A stretch of 64,000 nucleotides of DNA. Origin: Pardosa pseudoannulata (lineage: Eukaryota; Arthropoda; Arachnida; Araneae; Lycosidae). Made by a program: the position numbers and the translations under genes. This document shows positions 16,900-33,654 of the stretch, one piece after another. The DNA lies in the NCBI GenBank assembly GCA_032207245.1, contig CM063502.1:112184699-112248698 (forward strand). The letters are read 5' to 3'. The notes beneath the pieces are model-generated. The model did not search any database. It had not been told where the DNA came from and saw nothing but the letters and a program-made list of their open reading frames with translations. The number at the start of each line of letters is the position of its first letter. The first letter of the stretch is position 1.

Positions 16900-18329
16900 T
16901 TACGGAAAACACAAAATAATTTTGAAATCCGTTTAATAATTTTTTAAATAAAATCGATAATTAAACTAATTGAAATTAGATAAAGATCTACAAAGGATTT
17001 TACTCCTAGGAGCGAATTTGTTAAATTTAGAACAACAATTCTAAATTTAATAAATTCACTTTTACGTATCCCTGTGTAAGGTACCATGTAAATCCGTGAA
17101 TAAATATGACTTTTCAGGCCTAACGCTATCTCTGACACTGCTTGGTCTCAAACGTTAACAGGATCCCATACTGAATTTTTTCTTTATCCCAATTTGATAC
17201 TGAGCCTTTTTTTTTTAGAAAATTGTGTTCACTAAATGCGATAAGGAAAATACATTCATAAAAAATTAAATTGATAGAATGATGTTTAAAGCAAGTTCTA
17301 GATAAAATTTTAATCCGATTATTATTTAGTGACCTCTGTGAAAGTAAGACAGTACTTCCTCACTAAAAATTAAAGTAAAATTCCTTTTTCATCTATAATT
17401 ATTCTTTATAAATAACAAGCAGTTGTGTTAAACTAACTTATTAAGATTCAGTTAACATTTTGTGCTTGCAAGTAGACTAGAACTTAATTTGTACATAAAT
17501 CATTTCAAATCTTAATATGAACAGTTTAAATATTAAGTTACGTTAGTAATGTGAATTCAGAAAATTATATTAACTCATTTAAAATTTAATATGTGTCCTA
17601 TCGTAACAAAAGTACTTAATATTTGGATAAACCACACACTCTTGAAAAATTTCATTTCCTATACACACATGTTTTAGATTAGATATATTTAAGCATGTTT
17701 TGTTACAACGATCTAGGTTTCTTTGTCTTGAAGGTATTAACTTAAGAAAACTGAAGTTTTATCAGCTACTTTATTATGAAAACACCCATTCAGTGGAATT
17801 AACATCGATTCTTGAAATTGAGAAAGTAGAATCATTTCCTAACCCCGATTCAAACTTGGATTATTAATCACTCAAGTGTAATCGCCGTATATAAGGCAAT
17901 TTCACACAGCAGGACATCTCAACTTATGACGATTTTTACTTTTGTTTCAAAAAGAGGGGTAGCTTATTGTTTACCTATTGACTGTTGTAAACATGAAAAT
18001 AAATGGGAAGGGCATTAAAGTAATTCGTGACGTTTCGTGAAATTGCTCTATTGAGATATCTATAGGTTCCAATTAATGGAGTTAAATACGACTTTTTACA
18101 GTGTATTATTCAAACCCAACTAGTTATCTAATAAAATAATTAATCGTAACATTTAAGTAATACTTATTGATATTTTGAGATATGAAATCACAACATAAAT
18201 ATCAGAGAATATTTAAAAATTATCCTTGACTTTGATTTCATCAAATATTCGTCAATTTTTTATGTGGAAACATATTTTTCATATACAAAAAATAACAGGT
18301 CTACGGATCTTACATACACTAGCATATAG
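16900..18329. other. AT-rich intergenic DNA, no feature recognised
   Basis: A weak 64-codon open frame on the minus strand (16944-17138) has no recognisable feature. Nothing else stands out. Confidence 0.55.
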
Positions 18330-18345
18330 CCCGTCATATGACGGG
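18330..18345. other. Perfect GC-rich palindrome CCCGTCATATGACGGG
   Basis: A 16-bp perfect palindrome lies in AT-rich DNA, preceded by 'actagcatatag'. It resembles a hairpin at the end of a mobile element, but I found no partner end. Function unknown. Confidence 0.8.
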
Positions 18346-20412
18346 ATCAGTAAAATTTTTAATTTTCTTGAAATGTAAAGTAACTTATGAGGCAGGTAAA
18401 AAAATGGTTTCTTATTTTGACTGAAAATTATCTGGTACACGCCCAATAATTTGTTGATCTTTACTGACCGCATGTTAGTTGTCAACTTTAATTTATCTTT
18501 TCATATTACGTGATAGGATGGACAGCAGAGGTTTTAATATTGACAGTGATTATTTCGTCGGTATATAAGAATGATATCCAAAATTTAGAGAATGGATTGC
18601 AAACATTGTGTTTATGTATAAAAAACAAACACACAAACGAAAAATTTTCAAAGATATATAATTTAAAAGCTAGATATTTATTACTCCGTGAAATAGACTC
18701 CTAGACTTTATTGTTAATACCGGTGATAAAATTTTCATTGCAACAAAAAATAATCGATGATTAAATTTAAAATTATCACATATGTACCTAATCTATTATT
18801 TAAGTCAAATATAAAAGAAAATTATTTACGTAATATCTAAGTTAAGTAATAGAACGTATGAAAATAATGCAGATGATATTTGAATCCTTTAAAATAAGAA
18901 ATAATTAAATGAGATGGTTAAAAGAATGACGCCATAATGCTTGAAAAAAATGTTATTTTTACCTATTTATTATGTGATAAATTAATAAATTTAATCTCCT
19001 GCTCTTAATAGGGGATAATAGAGCTTGAAAAGGGGGAATAGGTAGATTTGAAAAGTTTTTGAACTCCCTTTGAAATTTGCGAACCCTACCTCATCCAAAA
19101 ATATAATATGGATGCATCAATCCATTCCAGGTCCAACCGCTTCATAAATTGGAGGGCAGACTGACAGATAACTTACGCTATTATTATACAGGGGATTTGT
19201 AGATTATTTATTTTCCATTAGATAATATATTTAACTTCCAGAAGTAGATGTCTAATATCAGATATGTCATACGTCTATAGTAAATCGATGAATAAAATGT
19301 GCACAAGGTAAAAACGAGTGTGCTGTCAGATAGATGGTTTTACCCTAAAAACTGTTAGCTTACCGGAACCCTGTGGAATTACAGTTTTCGCAAGTTTTCA
19401 TGTTTCTGATATGCTTCAGGTATTTCTAACGATCCCATCTTTTGAATCAACAGAAGACCAAAAAATGGGACACAAATTTTTTCTTCAATTTTTTTATATT
19501 GATTTTCCAAACATTTCGTTTAACATACGGCATACTCTTGAAAAGCGAAAATAAGGTTACTTTTTGAAATTATTATTTTTCAGTAATTAAAAAAAGAAAA
19601 GGGCATCAAAATATCCGAAGGCATTCCTAAATTTAAATGATAAATCTGAGCTAGACTTTATGAGATTACCTGAAAACAAAATTTATGCAACGTGAAATTT
19701 TAAACGAGTTATAAAATTTCATTCCCTTTAACCATTTTCCTTTACAAATGATATTTTCAATCTTTTCGTAACCTTTAAAATAAATTACGCTTAAAATATT
19801 GTAGTTAAAGACTCAGATATGCTCCGCTATTTTTAGCTCCAGAACGCATTATTTTAATTACAGTTTTACGGAAAGATGGCTATCATATCATTTCTCAAAT
19901 TATCATCAAATAAGCTAAACAAAATGCAATTAATTTTAATTACTGTCATTTACCACACATGTTAATTTAAATTAAAACGGGGATTTTAGGCTGTGTAAGT
20001 GAGGTTGGAATTTAGTTTTAGAATTACTGAAAACGCTTTCCATGAATGCAGGGTTAACAGATGGATTTTTTGATGACGATTAAACGAAATATTTAATTTT
20101 AACTTTCTTTAAACATATATTTCTGTATATAGCAGGTTTTTACACCTATTTTACGTATACTTTAAAGGATTTATAATTTTTCTATTTTAGTTCTAAGTAA
20201 ATTTCATAGTGTATATACATTCTCATTTCAATTAAACTACTGTTATTCTGTGATCGTATATATGATAATTTACATGTTTCTTTACTGGCACGATTTAACC
20301 TTAAATTCTAATACCTTTCTTTTCATTTGTAACCTTATAAGGACATGAAACATATTCATGGTACGTTATAGTTTCCTACATTTATTTATAGTGCTTGACA
20401 TTTAAAAGGTAC
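18346..20412. other. Mostly AT-rich DNA; possible element tail near 19.0-19.2 kb
   Basis: About 19000-19195 is less AT-rich and ends 'gactgacagataacttacgc' then 'tattattata', a wording that recalls retroelement 3' tails in other animals; this is a weak impression. A 78-codon open frame at 19318-19554 (+) shows no known motif and I do not call it a gene. Confidence 0.35.
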
Positions 20413-21975
20413 TTAAACTGGTAGATGGATATTTAAATTTACGTAATTTGAAATGCAAATACTAATTACACAGAAACATGTTTATACTGTTGCGTGTTCA
20501 AAAACCTTAAACAAACAAAACAATTAGAGAAAAGAGTTTTAAAATTAAGTTAATATTTTAAACGTAATCTAAGAAACTACACTGTTTATAATTCAACCAA
20601 GAAAAATATATTGAAATCTATAAACTATAAAGATAATTTATGTTAAAACGTACATTACAATTACTATATTAGATTTAATACTGTATAGGAATTTAATAAT
20701 ATTTTGTTGCGTAAACAATGAAAAACTGGTAGATAAATATTTAAATTTACGTAGTTTGGAATGCAAATGCTGATTAAACAGAAACAAGTTTATAATGTTG
20801 CCTTTTCAAAAACATTAAACAAACAACATAGCTATAAGATTGTTAAAATTAAGTTAGTATTTTAAATGTAATCTAAGAAAATACACTGCTTATAACTCAG
20901 CTTTGAAAAATATATGGAAATCTATAAACTATTCAATGTAAAGATAATTCATGTTAAAATGTACATTACAATTACTGTAGTAGATTTAATAATGTACAGG
21001 AATGTAATAATATTTTGTTTCGTAAACAATGCAAAACTGGTAGATAAATATTTAAATTTACGTAGTTTGGAATGTAAATGCTAATTAAGCAGAAAGAAGT
21101 ATATAATGTTGCCTTTTTGAAAAACAATAAACAAACAACAAAATAGAGAATAGAGAAAAGATTCTTAAAATTAAGTTAGTATCGTAATCTAAGAAAGCAC
21201 TCTGTTTATAACTCAACCAAGAAAAATATATTGAAATCTATAAACTGTACTATGTAAGGATAATTTATGTTAAAATGTACATTACAGTTACTGTATTAAA
21301 TTTAATATTGTATAGGAATTTAATAATATCTTGTTGCGTAAATAATCAAAAACTTCCAGATAAATATTTAAATTTACGTAGTTTGGAATACAAATGCTGA
21401 TTAAACAGAAACAATTTTATAATGTTGCCTTTTCAGAAACATTAAATAAACAACAAAATCGAGAAAATATTGTTAAAATTAGTGTAGTATTTTAAACGTA
21501 AGCCAAGAAAATACACTGTTTATAGCTCAACCTAGAAATATATATTGAAATATATAAATTATACAATGTAAGGATAATTTATGTTAAAATGTACATTACA
21601 ATTACTGTATTAGATTTAATACTGTATAGGAATTTAATAATATTTTGTTGCGTAAACATTGAAACACTTGTAGATAAATATTTAAATTTACGTAGTTTGG
21701 AATGCAAATGCTAATTAAACAGAATGAAGTTTATAATGTTGCCTTTTCCAAAACATTAAACAAACAGCAAAATAGAGAAAATATTCTTAAAATTAAGTTA
21801 GTAACGTAGTCTAAGAAAATACACTGTTTATAACTCAACCAAGAAAAATATATTGAAATCTATAAACTATACAATGTAACTGTAATTTATGTTAAAATGT
21901 ACATTACAATTACTGTATTAGATTTAATATTGTATAGATATTTACTTACATTCTGACTTGTAAACAATGAAAAAA
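20413..21975. repeat. Tandem array, five copies of about 310 bp
   Basis: The phrase 'agataaatatttaaatttac' or a close variant recurs at about 20421, 20729, 21040, 21356 and 21670, spacings 308, 311, 316 and 314 bp. Each unit also carries 'aacattaaacaaacaac', 'ctataaactat' and 'gtacattacaattactgtat'. Units differ by scattered substitutions and small indels. The last unit decays after about 21940. There is no conserved open frame; this is satellite-like non-coding DNA. Confidence 0.93.
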
Positions 21976-23002
21976 ATGAAGTTTTTACTTAGATAAAGGA
22001 TAACTTAAATGTGTTTACGTATTTAGCTTATAATTACGGCAGTTAACCTTTAATTATAAATAATTGAAGTTATACAATAATTAACCTTCAAAACCTAACA
22101 ATGTGCCTAATTCAGGTTTTATTTACACTACATTTAGATTTTTTTCTGATATTTACAGTACAAAACACAAAAACTGTACTCTGTCCCGTCCTTACTTTTT
22201 ATCCTTTGATCACCGCATTTTTTTTTTAAATTCATTATTTGAATTGAAAAAAAGTTGTAAAATAATATTTAAATTTAAATAAAATGTAAAACACGCCTTT
22301 AATAAAACTGAATTTTAACATTAAACAATAATAGCTTTAAAAAACATGGAAAATAAAAAAGAAATATTAACCGAACATTTTATTAAATTACAAATTGAGT
22401 TTTAATGTCTATAATGGATATAACCTGATATAAAAATTGCATTTAATTAAATAACTTAAAAAAAATATGAGAGTAGGGGAAACCATTTTGTAATACCTAA
22501 AAAATAGAGGATTTTTCTGCACTTAAAAACGTCATTCATACGTCAGAAAAATAAATCCTTCTTGGTATTAAATATAGAATGTCCATAATAGAGGTAATTT
22601 AATTTCATGACTATAATGATGACATCTTATTCCTGACAAAGACCCTCATAACGAATTCATAAAGATTGTTAAACGTTAGAGAGTATTTTTAGAAAGTACT
22701 TATGACATTTTCGTCTCATAATTAAACTGAATTTATTATCGTTAACATGAACATCCAAATATTTCTCTGCAATCGTAAATGTATATCGGGAATAGTATCT
22801 ATAACAACTTTATAATTTTAAGTGTCACAATTAAAACAAATTACATTAGTCCGAGTCAGAAATTTGGTCAGTGGTGACTAAAGGCTAAATAAATAAACAA
22901 AAATGAAAATGAAAAATTAAAGCAACCCCAAATTATGCTTTTAATTTTATAATAATTAAATGTACGTAATATATTAACAAATATATAAACAGACAAATAA
23001 AC
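21976..23002. other. AT-rich intergenic DNA, no feature recognised
   Basis: Several homopolymer runs; no gene, RNA or repeat with recognisable ends. Confidence 0.6.
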
Positions 23003-23457
<455 letters not shown>

Positions 23458-23516
23458 ATTTTCTCAGGGATAAATAAAAAGTTAATTTTAAATCTAAATT
23501 AATTTTTCAATCAACC

Positions 23517-24020
23517 TTCCCGTTCTGTGGTTCCGAATCGATTGATGTAAAATCTAGTTTTTATTTGTCTAAATTTTTCCAGAATCTATGTAGTAGACAA
23601 GAACATTCGGCTTCGTTTTCCTGTATATACCGTTATTTTTGTACCCACAAACAAACAAACCATGTTGTTACACTAACCTGTACTAGTATGTGACCCGCGC
23701 TCAAGTATCAATCGTTAGAAGACGTACTTGTACGTGTCCCGCATATAACCTTCACTTTCTGTGGTTCCGCATTGACTGATGTAAAAACTAGTTTTTACTT
23801 GTCTAAATTTTTCCAGAATCTATGTAGTAAACAAGAACATTCGGCTTCGTTTTTCCTGTATATACCGTTATTTTTGTACCCACAAACAAACCATGTTGTT
23901 ACACTATCCCGTACTAGTACGTGACTCGCTATCAAGTTTCAATCATTAGAAAGCGTACTAGTATGTGACCCACACTCAAGTATCAATCATCAGGAAAGGT
24001 ACTAGCACTTGTCCCGCATT
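23517..24020. repeat. Two tandem copies of a palindrome-bearing repeat
   Basis: Both copies (23517-23748 and 23749-24020) begin near 'tctgtggttccg', contain 'acattcggcttcgtttt' and 'gtatataccgttatttttgt', and end in a set of short subrepeats built on CGTACTAGTACGTG-like palindromes and 'ctcaagtatcaatc'. The second copy has an extra subrepeat. The same sequence forms the right half of the TTAA element at 4164-4687. The right edge, cgcattaatatgTTAA, resembles that element's right end (cgcatacaatgtTTAA), so this is probably a dimeric or rearranged copy of the same family. Confidence 0.8.
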
Positions 24021-25660
24021 AATATGTTAAGAAAATAGAATAGATATGACCGAAAACTGAAATAAAGAAATATATAAAAGGAAAAATTAAAAAATTAAAT
24101 TTAGCTCAAAATTATGCAACTTATTTTTTAATAACTAAATGTATAACGTTGAAATAGTGTACAGAGTTAAAATATTTAACCACTTTTAGAAAAATATATG
24201 CCTGTTACGAGAAAATATTTGTTCTTCTTAATTGAATTACTTTATTGTAGTAAGAATATCCGTTGGATAAATATGAGGTGTTCAGTACAAGTATCTAGGA
24301 AAAAAATAATTTTTCGAAGAAAATCTCGTTTTTTTTTTCGAAAAGAAAATATGGAAGAAGTTTCATAATTCTATGTGTTCTAGTTGTCTATCGCCGCATT
24401 TTATTTCATTGAAACCTCCAAATAGTTGTTTGTGAGTTATAGAGTACATTTGCAAAATACAAGATTTTGAAATTTATTTCTCTATTAAGTAGGACTACAA
24501 TTTCATTCTATTTTTACATGCACCTGAACATCGTTGATTTTACTATGTTAAGATAAATTTCAAAGAAATATGAAAAACAATTTTTACATAATTTCTTACG
24601 CATAAGATAAACAAATATAAATATATGAAAAACAAAAAAATATATGTGAACAGACTAAAACACGATTCATAACTTCACACATCGCTTAAAAACGAAAGCG
24701 AGAGGTAAAGTGAATATTTGTAATCTTTCTTTTTTCCACACCAGTAGAGGTTGATTTCAGCCTTGGGATCTAACGGAGCAGTTAATACTTGCTTTGTCAT
24801 AGATTGCAAAAGCTATTCTTAATGTTTGTATGTGTCAGCCGTTTACCTCTAAAAATAATCACTAAAACCGTTACTGCATATTTGATAAATATTAAGAAAG
24901 TGGCAGATTATTTACTGCAAATATATACGTAAGATATACGTCAATAATAACAATTGTAAAGAGGAATTCAAGCCTTCTTAATAACCTCGTGAATACAGTC
25001 GGTCGATGATTTCCTATTTTTTTTTTCGTACCCTATATCTTTAGAAGTAAAGTGAATGGGGAGTAAAGGTTTACAAAGATAAATTTAATTAATATTTTTA
25101 TTTTTCTTCTCTTTTCCAAGGTATGCGGAGATTTTTTATATTATTAACTTATAGTTATGACACTTTGCAGACATATACATGGAAATATAATTAAAGTAAT
25201 CAAGTTAACATAAAATATAATTTTAACAATAAAATATTTTTTTATATGTTTTTTTTTAAACTAAATGTTTTGATAGTTAGATTTCTAAAATGATTTTCTG
25301 ATTACTCCGAGTAGACACTAAAATAAATTTGCTCATTTATTAATAAGTGTGGTCTTCACTTCAATTTAAAATTAATTCAAGTTTAGAAAAGTCATTAAAA
25401 ATACAACGTTCATTTATTTGCCTTGTTTTAGAGTTTTTTAATAATTCAAATGATCAATTGATAGACCTTACATTTTTATTCATTCAAAAGAGATACACGT
25501 GTAATAAATTACCGTTTGAAAGGAAGTTAACTTATTTACCTTGATATATGAAAAAAGAAATTTAAAATAGTTATATAATAGCTAGAAAATATTTTTATTT
25601 TTTGACTTGATGTTTAGTTCATATTTATATATTAATTATATTTATGTACAAATAAAAAAA
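24021..25660. other. AT-rich intergenic DNA, no feature recognised
   Basis: A 65-codon plus-strand frame (25347-25544) has no recognisable domain and lies in ordinary AT-rich DNA. I do not call it. Confidence 0.55.
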
Positions 25661-26450
<790 letters not shown>

Positions 26451-26460
26451 TGTGTATGTG

Positions 26461-26570
26461 TGTCTGTGCATGTATGTACATAAATAAGTGCTTTCATGTG
26501 CATATGTATCAAGGGAATGGAAATGCAAATCCATGATTGAGTGAATTTATGTATAAATTCTATAAAATGC
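26461..26570. repeat. Dispersed repeat, unexpanded copy
   Basis: Reads 'tgtctgtgcatgtatgtac', then 'ctttcatgtgcatatgtatc', then 'gggaatggaaatgcaaatcc'. The same words in the same order flank a CA/TA tract at 27885-28083, so these are two copies of one repeat. Confidence 0.8.
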
Positions 26571-27239
26571 GTTACTATGAATAAATCAATTATATATTAC
26601 ACTAATTGGTAGAATTTGACATTTTATAAAATTACGTTATTATCAGAATGATACTTAATATTTAAAAAATTGTTATTTATTCCTACTTTGCGTAAAAGGA
26701 TTGCTTAACTGCAAAGAATTCCTGTTCTTTCGCATTTACCTCTACAGACACGCTTTCACCGTCAGTTTGTGCGTAACAAATATCAAACTATAAAAAAATA
26801 GGGAGACTTCAACGACTTAATAGGTTACCATAGTAAAGCTATCAGAGAGATGTAAGTAAAAAAGATCCTTAGTGAATATCAATATGAAAAGGAAGCGTAC
26901 ACAAAGGTTTAATATTTAAGAATAACAGTACACAAAGGGATGGGAAATCGAATAAATATGGAAAATGAAATCGAAGACTTCAATTCTAAATAGAAGATCA
27001 AAATAAAACACAAATAAAACTGTTAAACCGCACAAGACAAGAAAATTTGTACTAAAATATGGTGAGGATATGAATAAAATAAGCCAAAGAATTCCATCCA
27101 TTTTCCAGTACGGGCAAAGTGGTTGTGTACATATACCTGTCAGATCTAAGTGGTATTTTGTTGTAACATTTCATCGAAGCAATATCCACTCCAAATCATT
27201 AATATCGCTCAAAATAAAAATCTCTCTGATGGTATAGAT
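26571..27239. other. Unique intergenic DNA, no gene seen
   Basis: No feature recognised. A 61-codon minus-strand frame (26916-27101) is probably chance. Confidence 0.5.
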
Positions 27240-27350
27240 CAGAGTTTCTTTAACTCTGGGTCGCTTCCATAATTGGAGTCGCCAGAAATTGTAGCAATTT
27301 TGGTGTTTCTTTAACTTATAATAATTTTACAGTTAAGAAATATTTTTACG

Positions 27351-27456
27351 TCAATGGCCATACCATGCTGAAAATGCTGATCACCGAAATCAAGCAGCAT
27401 CAGGCGCGTTAGTATTTTGGAGGGTGACCACTTGGGAACACCACATGCTGTTTGCA
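27351..27456 (+). pseudogene. 5S rRNA pseudogene or 5S-derived SINE head
   Basis: The sequence follows 5S rRNA order: 'ggccataccatgctgaaaa', 'gatcaccgaaatcaagcagc', 'atcaggcgcgttagtatttt', 'ggtgaccacttgggaacacc' and 'acatgctgtttgca'. About a dozen bases are missing between the first two blocks, where a functional gene has the TCTCGTCC segment, and the later promoter region carries small changes. Length is near 106 nt against about 120 for a functional gene. It lies inside a hAT-like element and is a single copy, so it is not part of a 5S cluster. The loss makes function unlikely. Confidence 0.75.
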
Positions 27457-27884
27457 TGCTTTATCCGTGTAATACCGGGTTAGAATAATCCTACTGTAAC
27501 CCATATACGTTGTAAGTGAGGCTAAAAGGGCTACTCAGTGACCAAGGGTGTAAACGGTCCCTTCTTAAAAGCTTTGTCAAAGAGCTAATCAACCTTCTCT
27601 GTAGAAAACTTTTGATTATGAAACCAAAAATTTAGAAACTCTTTCTCTCCTAGAAGTTGTAGCGATTTGTGAAACCAAAAATGATGGCTATCTGCTTTGA
27701 TCTGAGAGCATATTTATGATATGCAAGGGGAATGCCTTGTGAAGCCCTTGCAGAAGGTGAAGCAGTTCACAGAAAGAGGGAGAAGAGGACGGATATTCAA
27801 GTTGGGTTGTAGCAAAAAGAACTTCAGAAGACAGGGGGGGAATGAAAGAGAGCTAAATTATTTCCCAAAGGCCTTATATACCTT

Positions 27885-27942
27885 TGTGTCTGTGCATGTT
27901 TATATATAACTAAGCTCTTTCATACACACACACACACTCACG

Positions 27943-28024
<82 letters not shown>

Positions 28025-28083
28025 TCAAAGGAATGGAAATGCATATCAATGATTGAGGATTGATGTATAAATTCTGCAAAACT
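27885..28083. repeat. Dispersed repeat, microsatellite-expanded copy
   Basis: Homologous to 26461-26570. Between 'aagctctttcat' and 'atatcaaaggaatggaaatg' it has a CA tract (27924-27937), a short spacer and a TA tract (27945-28015), where the other copy has only 'gtgcatatgt'. Confidence 0.85.
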
Positions 28084-28611
28084 CTGTGAAAAGAAATAAT
28101 GATGATGAAATATTTTTTCACAATGTACTGAAAGCAGATAAAGACAATACAGACAAAGTAAAAGCGAAAACTTTTCGGGGCATTTTTTTAATAACAGAAA
28201 AAAAATTATTTTACTTGCTTTGCACTTGACGCTGTTAGTTCGTCATTCTCTGCGTCAAGACTCTGCGTATGGAATATTTGAGTGTTTTGGTAGCACATGA
28301 TTTTCTCATTAGTGGCCTTCTAAGTCATTACACTTTGCATACTATAATAATTGTTTGAATATACCCAGGTAATAGAATTTGTTTTTGTTATTTTATCATA
28401 TTTTTAAGTTTATTACTTATTTAAAATTTTCACATTGTTATATGCCTTAAACTTAAAATTAATGACCTAAAACTGCAATAGTATATTACCACACAAGTGA
28501 AGAAACAGTTTTACGTACTTGTATATCGGATTTGATCAATGATTAAGGGGTCCCACAAAATTTGAATAAATATTGTGGGGTCCTCCCACCAAGAGGTTTA
28601 AGAAATTCTAG

Positions 28612-31176
<2,565 letters not shown>

Positions 31177-31262
<86 letters not shown>
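31177..31262. repeat. (TA)n microsatellite
   Basis: Uninterrupted TA repeats, about 43 units. Confidence 0.97.
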
Positions 31263-31266
<4 letters not shown>

Positions 31267-33654
31267 CACGTAGATGTAGCGTAATGTTTACTTATTACTA
31301 ACAACCTAATTATTTCGAAAAAATTTATTCTGCATATTAATTATTGATATTTTTGTATGTGTTGCTTTAAGTTCGTTATGAATGCTGATTTTTTAAAGTC
31401 GTTTTAAGATATGTAGTTTGAAGTAACTCCCAACATGGAGAAGATAGAGGCATACAGTGGGTGAATTCATTGATGATCCTTGATAAGTCGAGAAATACTG
31501 GGAGAAATGTGTATCTCTCGTTGGGGATTGTATAGATAGTCTTAATAAAAAGAGACTGAAATAAAATTAAGTTTGTAAGAATTCAAACTTTTTGATACCC
31601 TTCGAGTACATATATAAAATACAAGGAAAAACCTTTGAGACATAATATAGCAATAGTTGCTATATCAAGGTTCGTAGGAACCAAATTAAGAACGATTGAA
31701 TGCAGAGAGCTATTGTTAAGCTACGAAAGATTCTATTGCCAATGTGGGCAGAAATTAGTAGCTGAAAAATTCTGGCATAGTTTACTGTTTTAGCTCATCA
31801 GCTCCATTCGCACTGATAATACAGCTGCGAACAGCTGTATGCTTTCAATCTTTTCTATCTTATGTTGCCTTACTTATTCTGGCATTGCATTTATTGCTAC
31901 ATTTAATACGTAGTGAGTTTTGTAAAAATCTTATGGGGTACTTGTCTTATATTTATTTTATGTGAGAACTAAACAGGCTATATATTTAAAACATTTTCTT
32001 CTGTAACTATTATACAAATACACTGTAGTAGATATAGAAATAGAGACAGAAATTGATAGTGTCAGTGTATAACTTATTATGGTATGTGAGGTAGTCAAAT
32101 CGCAGATGGTACTGCAGCTTGGCAAAGTATAGGATAGTTATGGACAATTAGTGTGTGCACTTCTACAATAGTGTAAATCACAGTACATACCATTCTAAAC
32201 AATTTTACATCTAATTTAAAGAAGAAATTTAATTAAAGGGACATTTTTTGTTTCCTATTGGGAAATAGGGTCATAAAAATATGGTAATGAAAATTATGAA
32301 AAGGATTCCATTAGGTTTTAATTTTGAATACCAAAATGCTAAATATAGTAGTTATTTGTATTTAAAATCTTGCTGTTGTGAAGTAATAGCAATTTTATTA
32401 TGCTTCTATTGATATTTTAAAAAAATTTAGCCTTGAAAGTTAAGCAGTACTCTGGCAACAGTCGGTGACTCAAACCCGGCACGGGTACTATTTGTTAAAC
32501 TATAATTTCTACACTTAATTTATCTTTATGCAAATTTATTTGCTGTTTGGCTGACGTATATATAAATATTTGAACAGTCGGAAAGATACTGACTGATCCT
32601 TAACTTGTTTATATACAGCCATTAGTCAGCATAGGTTTTGCTCTTAACCTATTCTGTTCGTTTTATCTGGTCTGCAAATAAAGATCGTTATTTCTGACGA
32701 CCTTGTATAGTGTGTTAATTCTACATAAAAACATTCACAAAATTAAACAGGGAAAGAATTCTATATTTTTGAGGAATTATCTTAAATAAATGTCACAGTT
32801 AAAGGAATGTTGACATATGATGGCTGCATCCTATATAGAAGACTGACGTAACAGCTAAATATAGAACAGACTTGGCGGGCAGCCAGAGGTAGAGCGTGTG
32901 TTCTAGCGAGATTTGTTTACAAAGCATATAGGGATGTGTGTGTCAATGAAAGTACGCTAATTAAGGAACGCTTAATTGGACCACCTGTGAACAACTGCAG
33001 ACACAATAAGCTGAGATAAGGATAATATGGCAAAGTGAATTACGGTTGCACATATTGGGTATTATGAAACAAAAATATTCGAAAGATCTAAACACATGCT
33101 TTAACATAAAGATAGGACATATTTTAAACATTTTAAATTCCTTTTATATAATAATATAATAATTAATTAAACGTTAACTAGATTGTATAATAACTAATTA
33201 ACGTTAAAACACGTAAGGCTGCTTAGCATCTTGGTTTAAATTATTTAGAAACTAATGAAATTGGCTTCTATAAAACGGTAAATGTTAATAAAGATAATCG
33301 ATAATCACTAGATAAATATTATATATAATTGTTGAAATTAAATAAACAAAAAGGTAGTTTCAATTAAGTACTTTTTTAAATATATAGTACTGATAACATT
33401 AATTTTGCCAAAATGTTATATTAAAATACGAAAATGTTTTAAAAAATAATTTTTAAAACTGAAATAAAAAGAAAAGTGAACTGAATATTAAAAGTAAGTT
33501 AATTAAAATCATTAAAAATAATTAAATTTAATGCTTTAAATAAATATTCAACAGCGAAAGTTGAAGTTGTTTATCTAAGTTGAATTGCATTCGCAAGAAT
33601 GTTTTTAAAAATCTATCGAAAATCATATAGTTTAAAAATACACAGAGAATTACA
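31263..33654. other. Intergenic DNA with one possible 5S-like fragment
   Basis: At about 32430-32495, 'cttgaaagttaagcagtac' followed by 'cagtcggtgactcaaaccc' recalls a 5S rRNA core (CGAAGTTAAGCAG ... GGTGAC), but the match is short. About 32870-33020 is GC-richer ('cttggcgggcagccagaggt') without a recognisable gene. The rest is AT-rich with nothing I can name. Confidence 0.3.

Larger units (their letters stand above)
27240..28611. mobile_element. hAT-like non-autonomous element
   Basis: The left end CAGAGTTTCTTTAACTCTGG and the right end read inward, CTAGAATTTCTTAAACCTC, match the hAT terminal pattern (CAG-G-TTCTTAAACC). The ends continue as gggtcgc...ggagtcgcc on the left and as the complement of gtggggtcctcccaccaag on the right. 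A clear 8-bp target duplication is not visible (gtatagat against tctatata), so the boundaries may be slightly off or the flanks mutated. No transposase remnant was recognised. The interior holds a 5S rRNA-like sequence and one copy of the dispersed repeat with an expanded microsatellite. Confidence 0.6.

Noticed and set aside
20413..21975. CRISPR-like array
   Set aside because: The repeat unit is about 310 bp throughout, without short repeats and unique spacers, in eukaryotic-type DNA.
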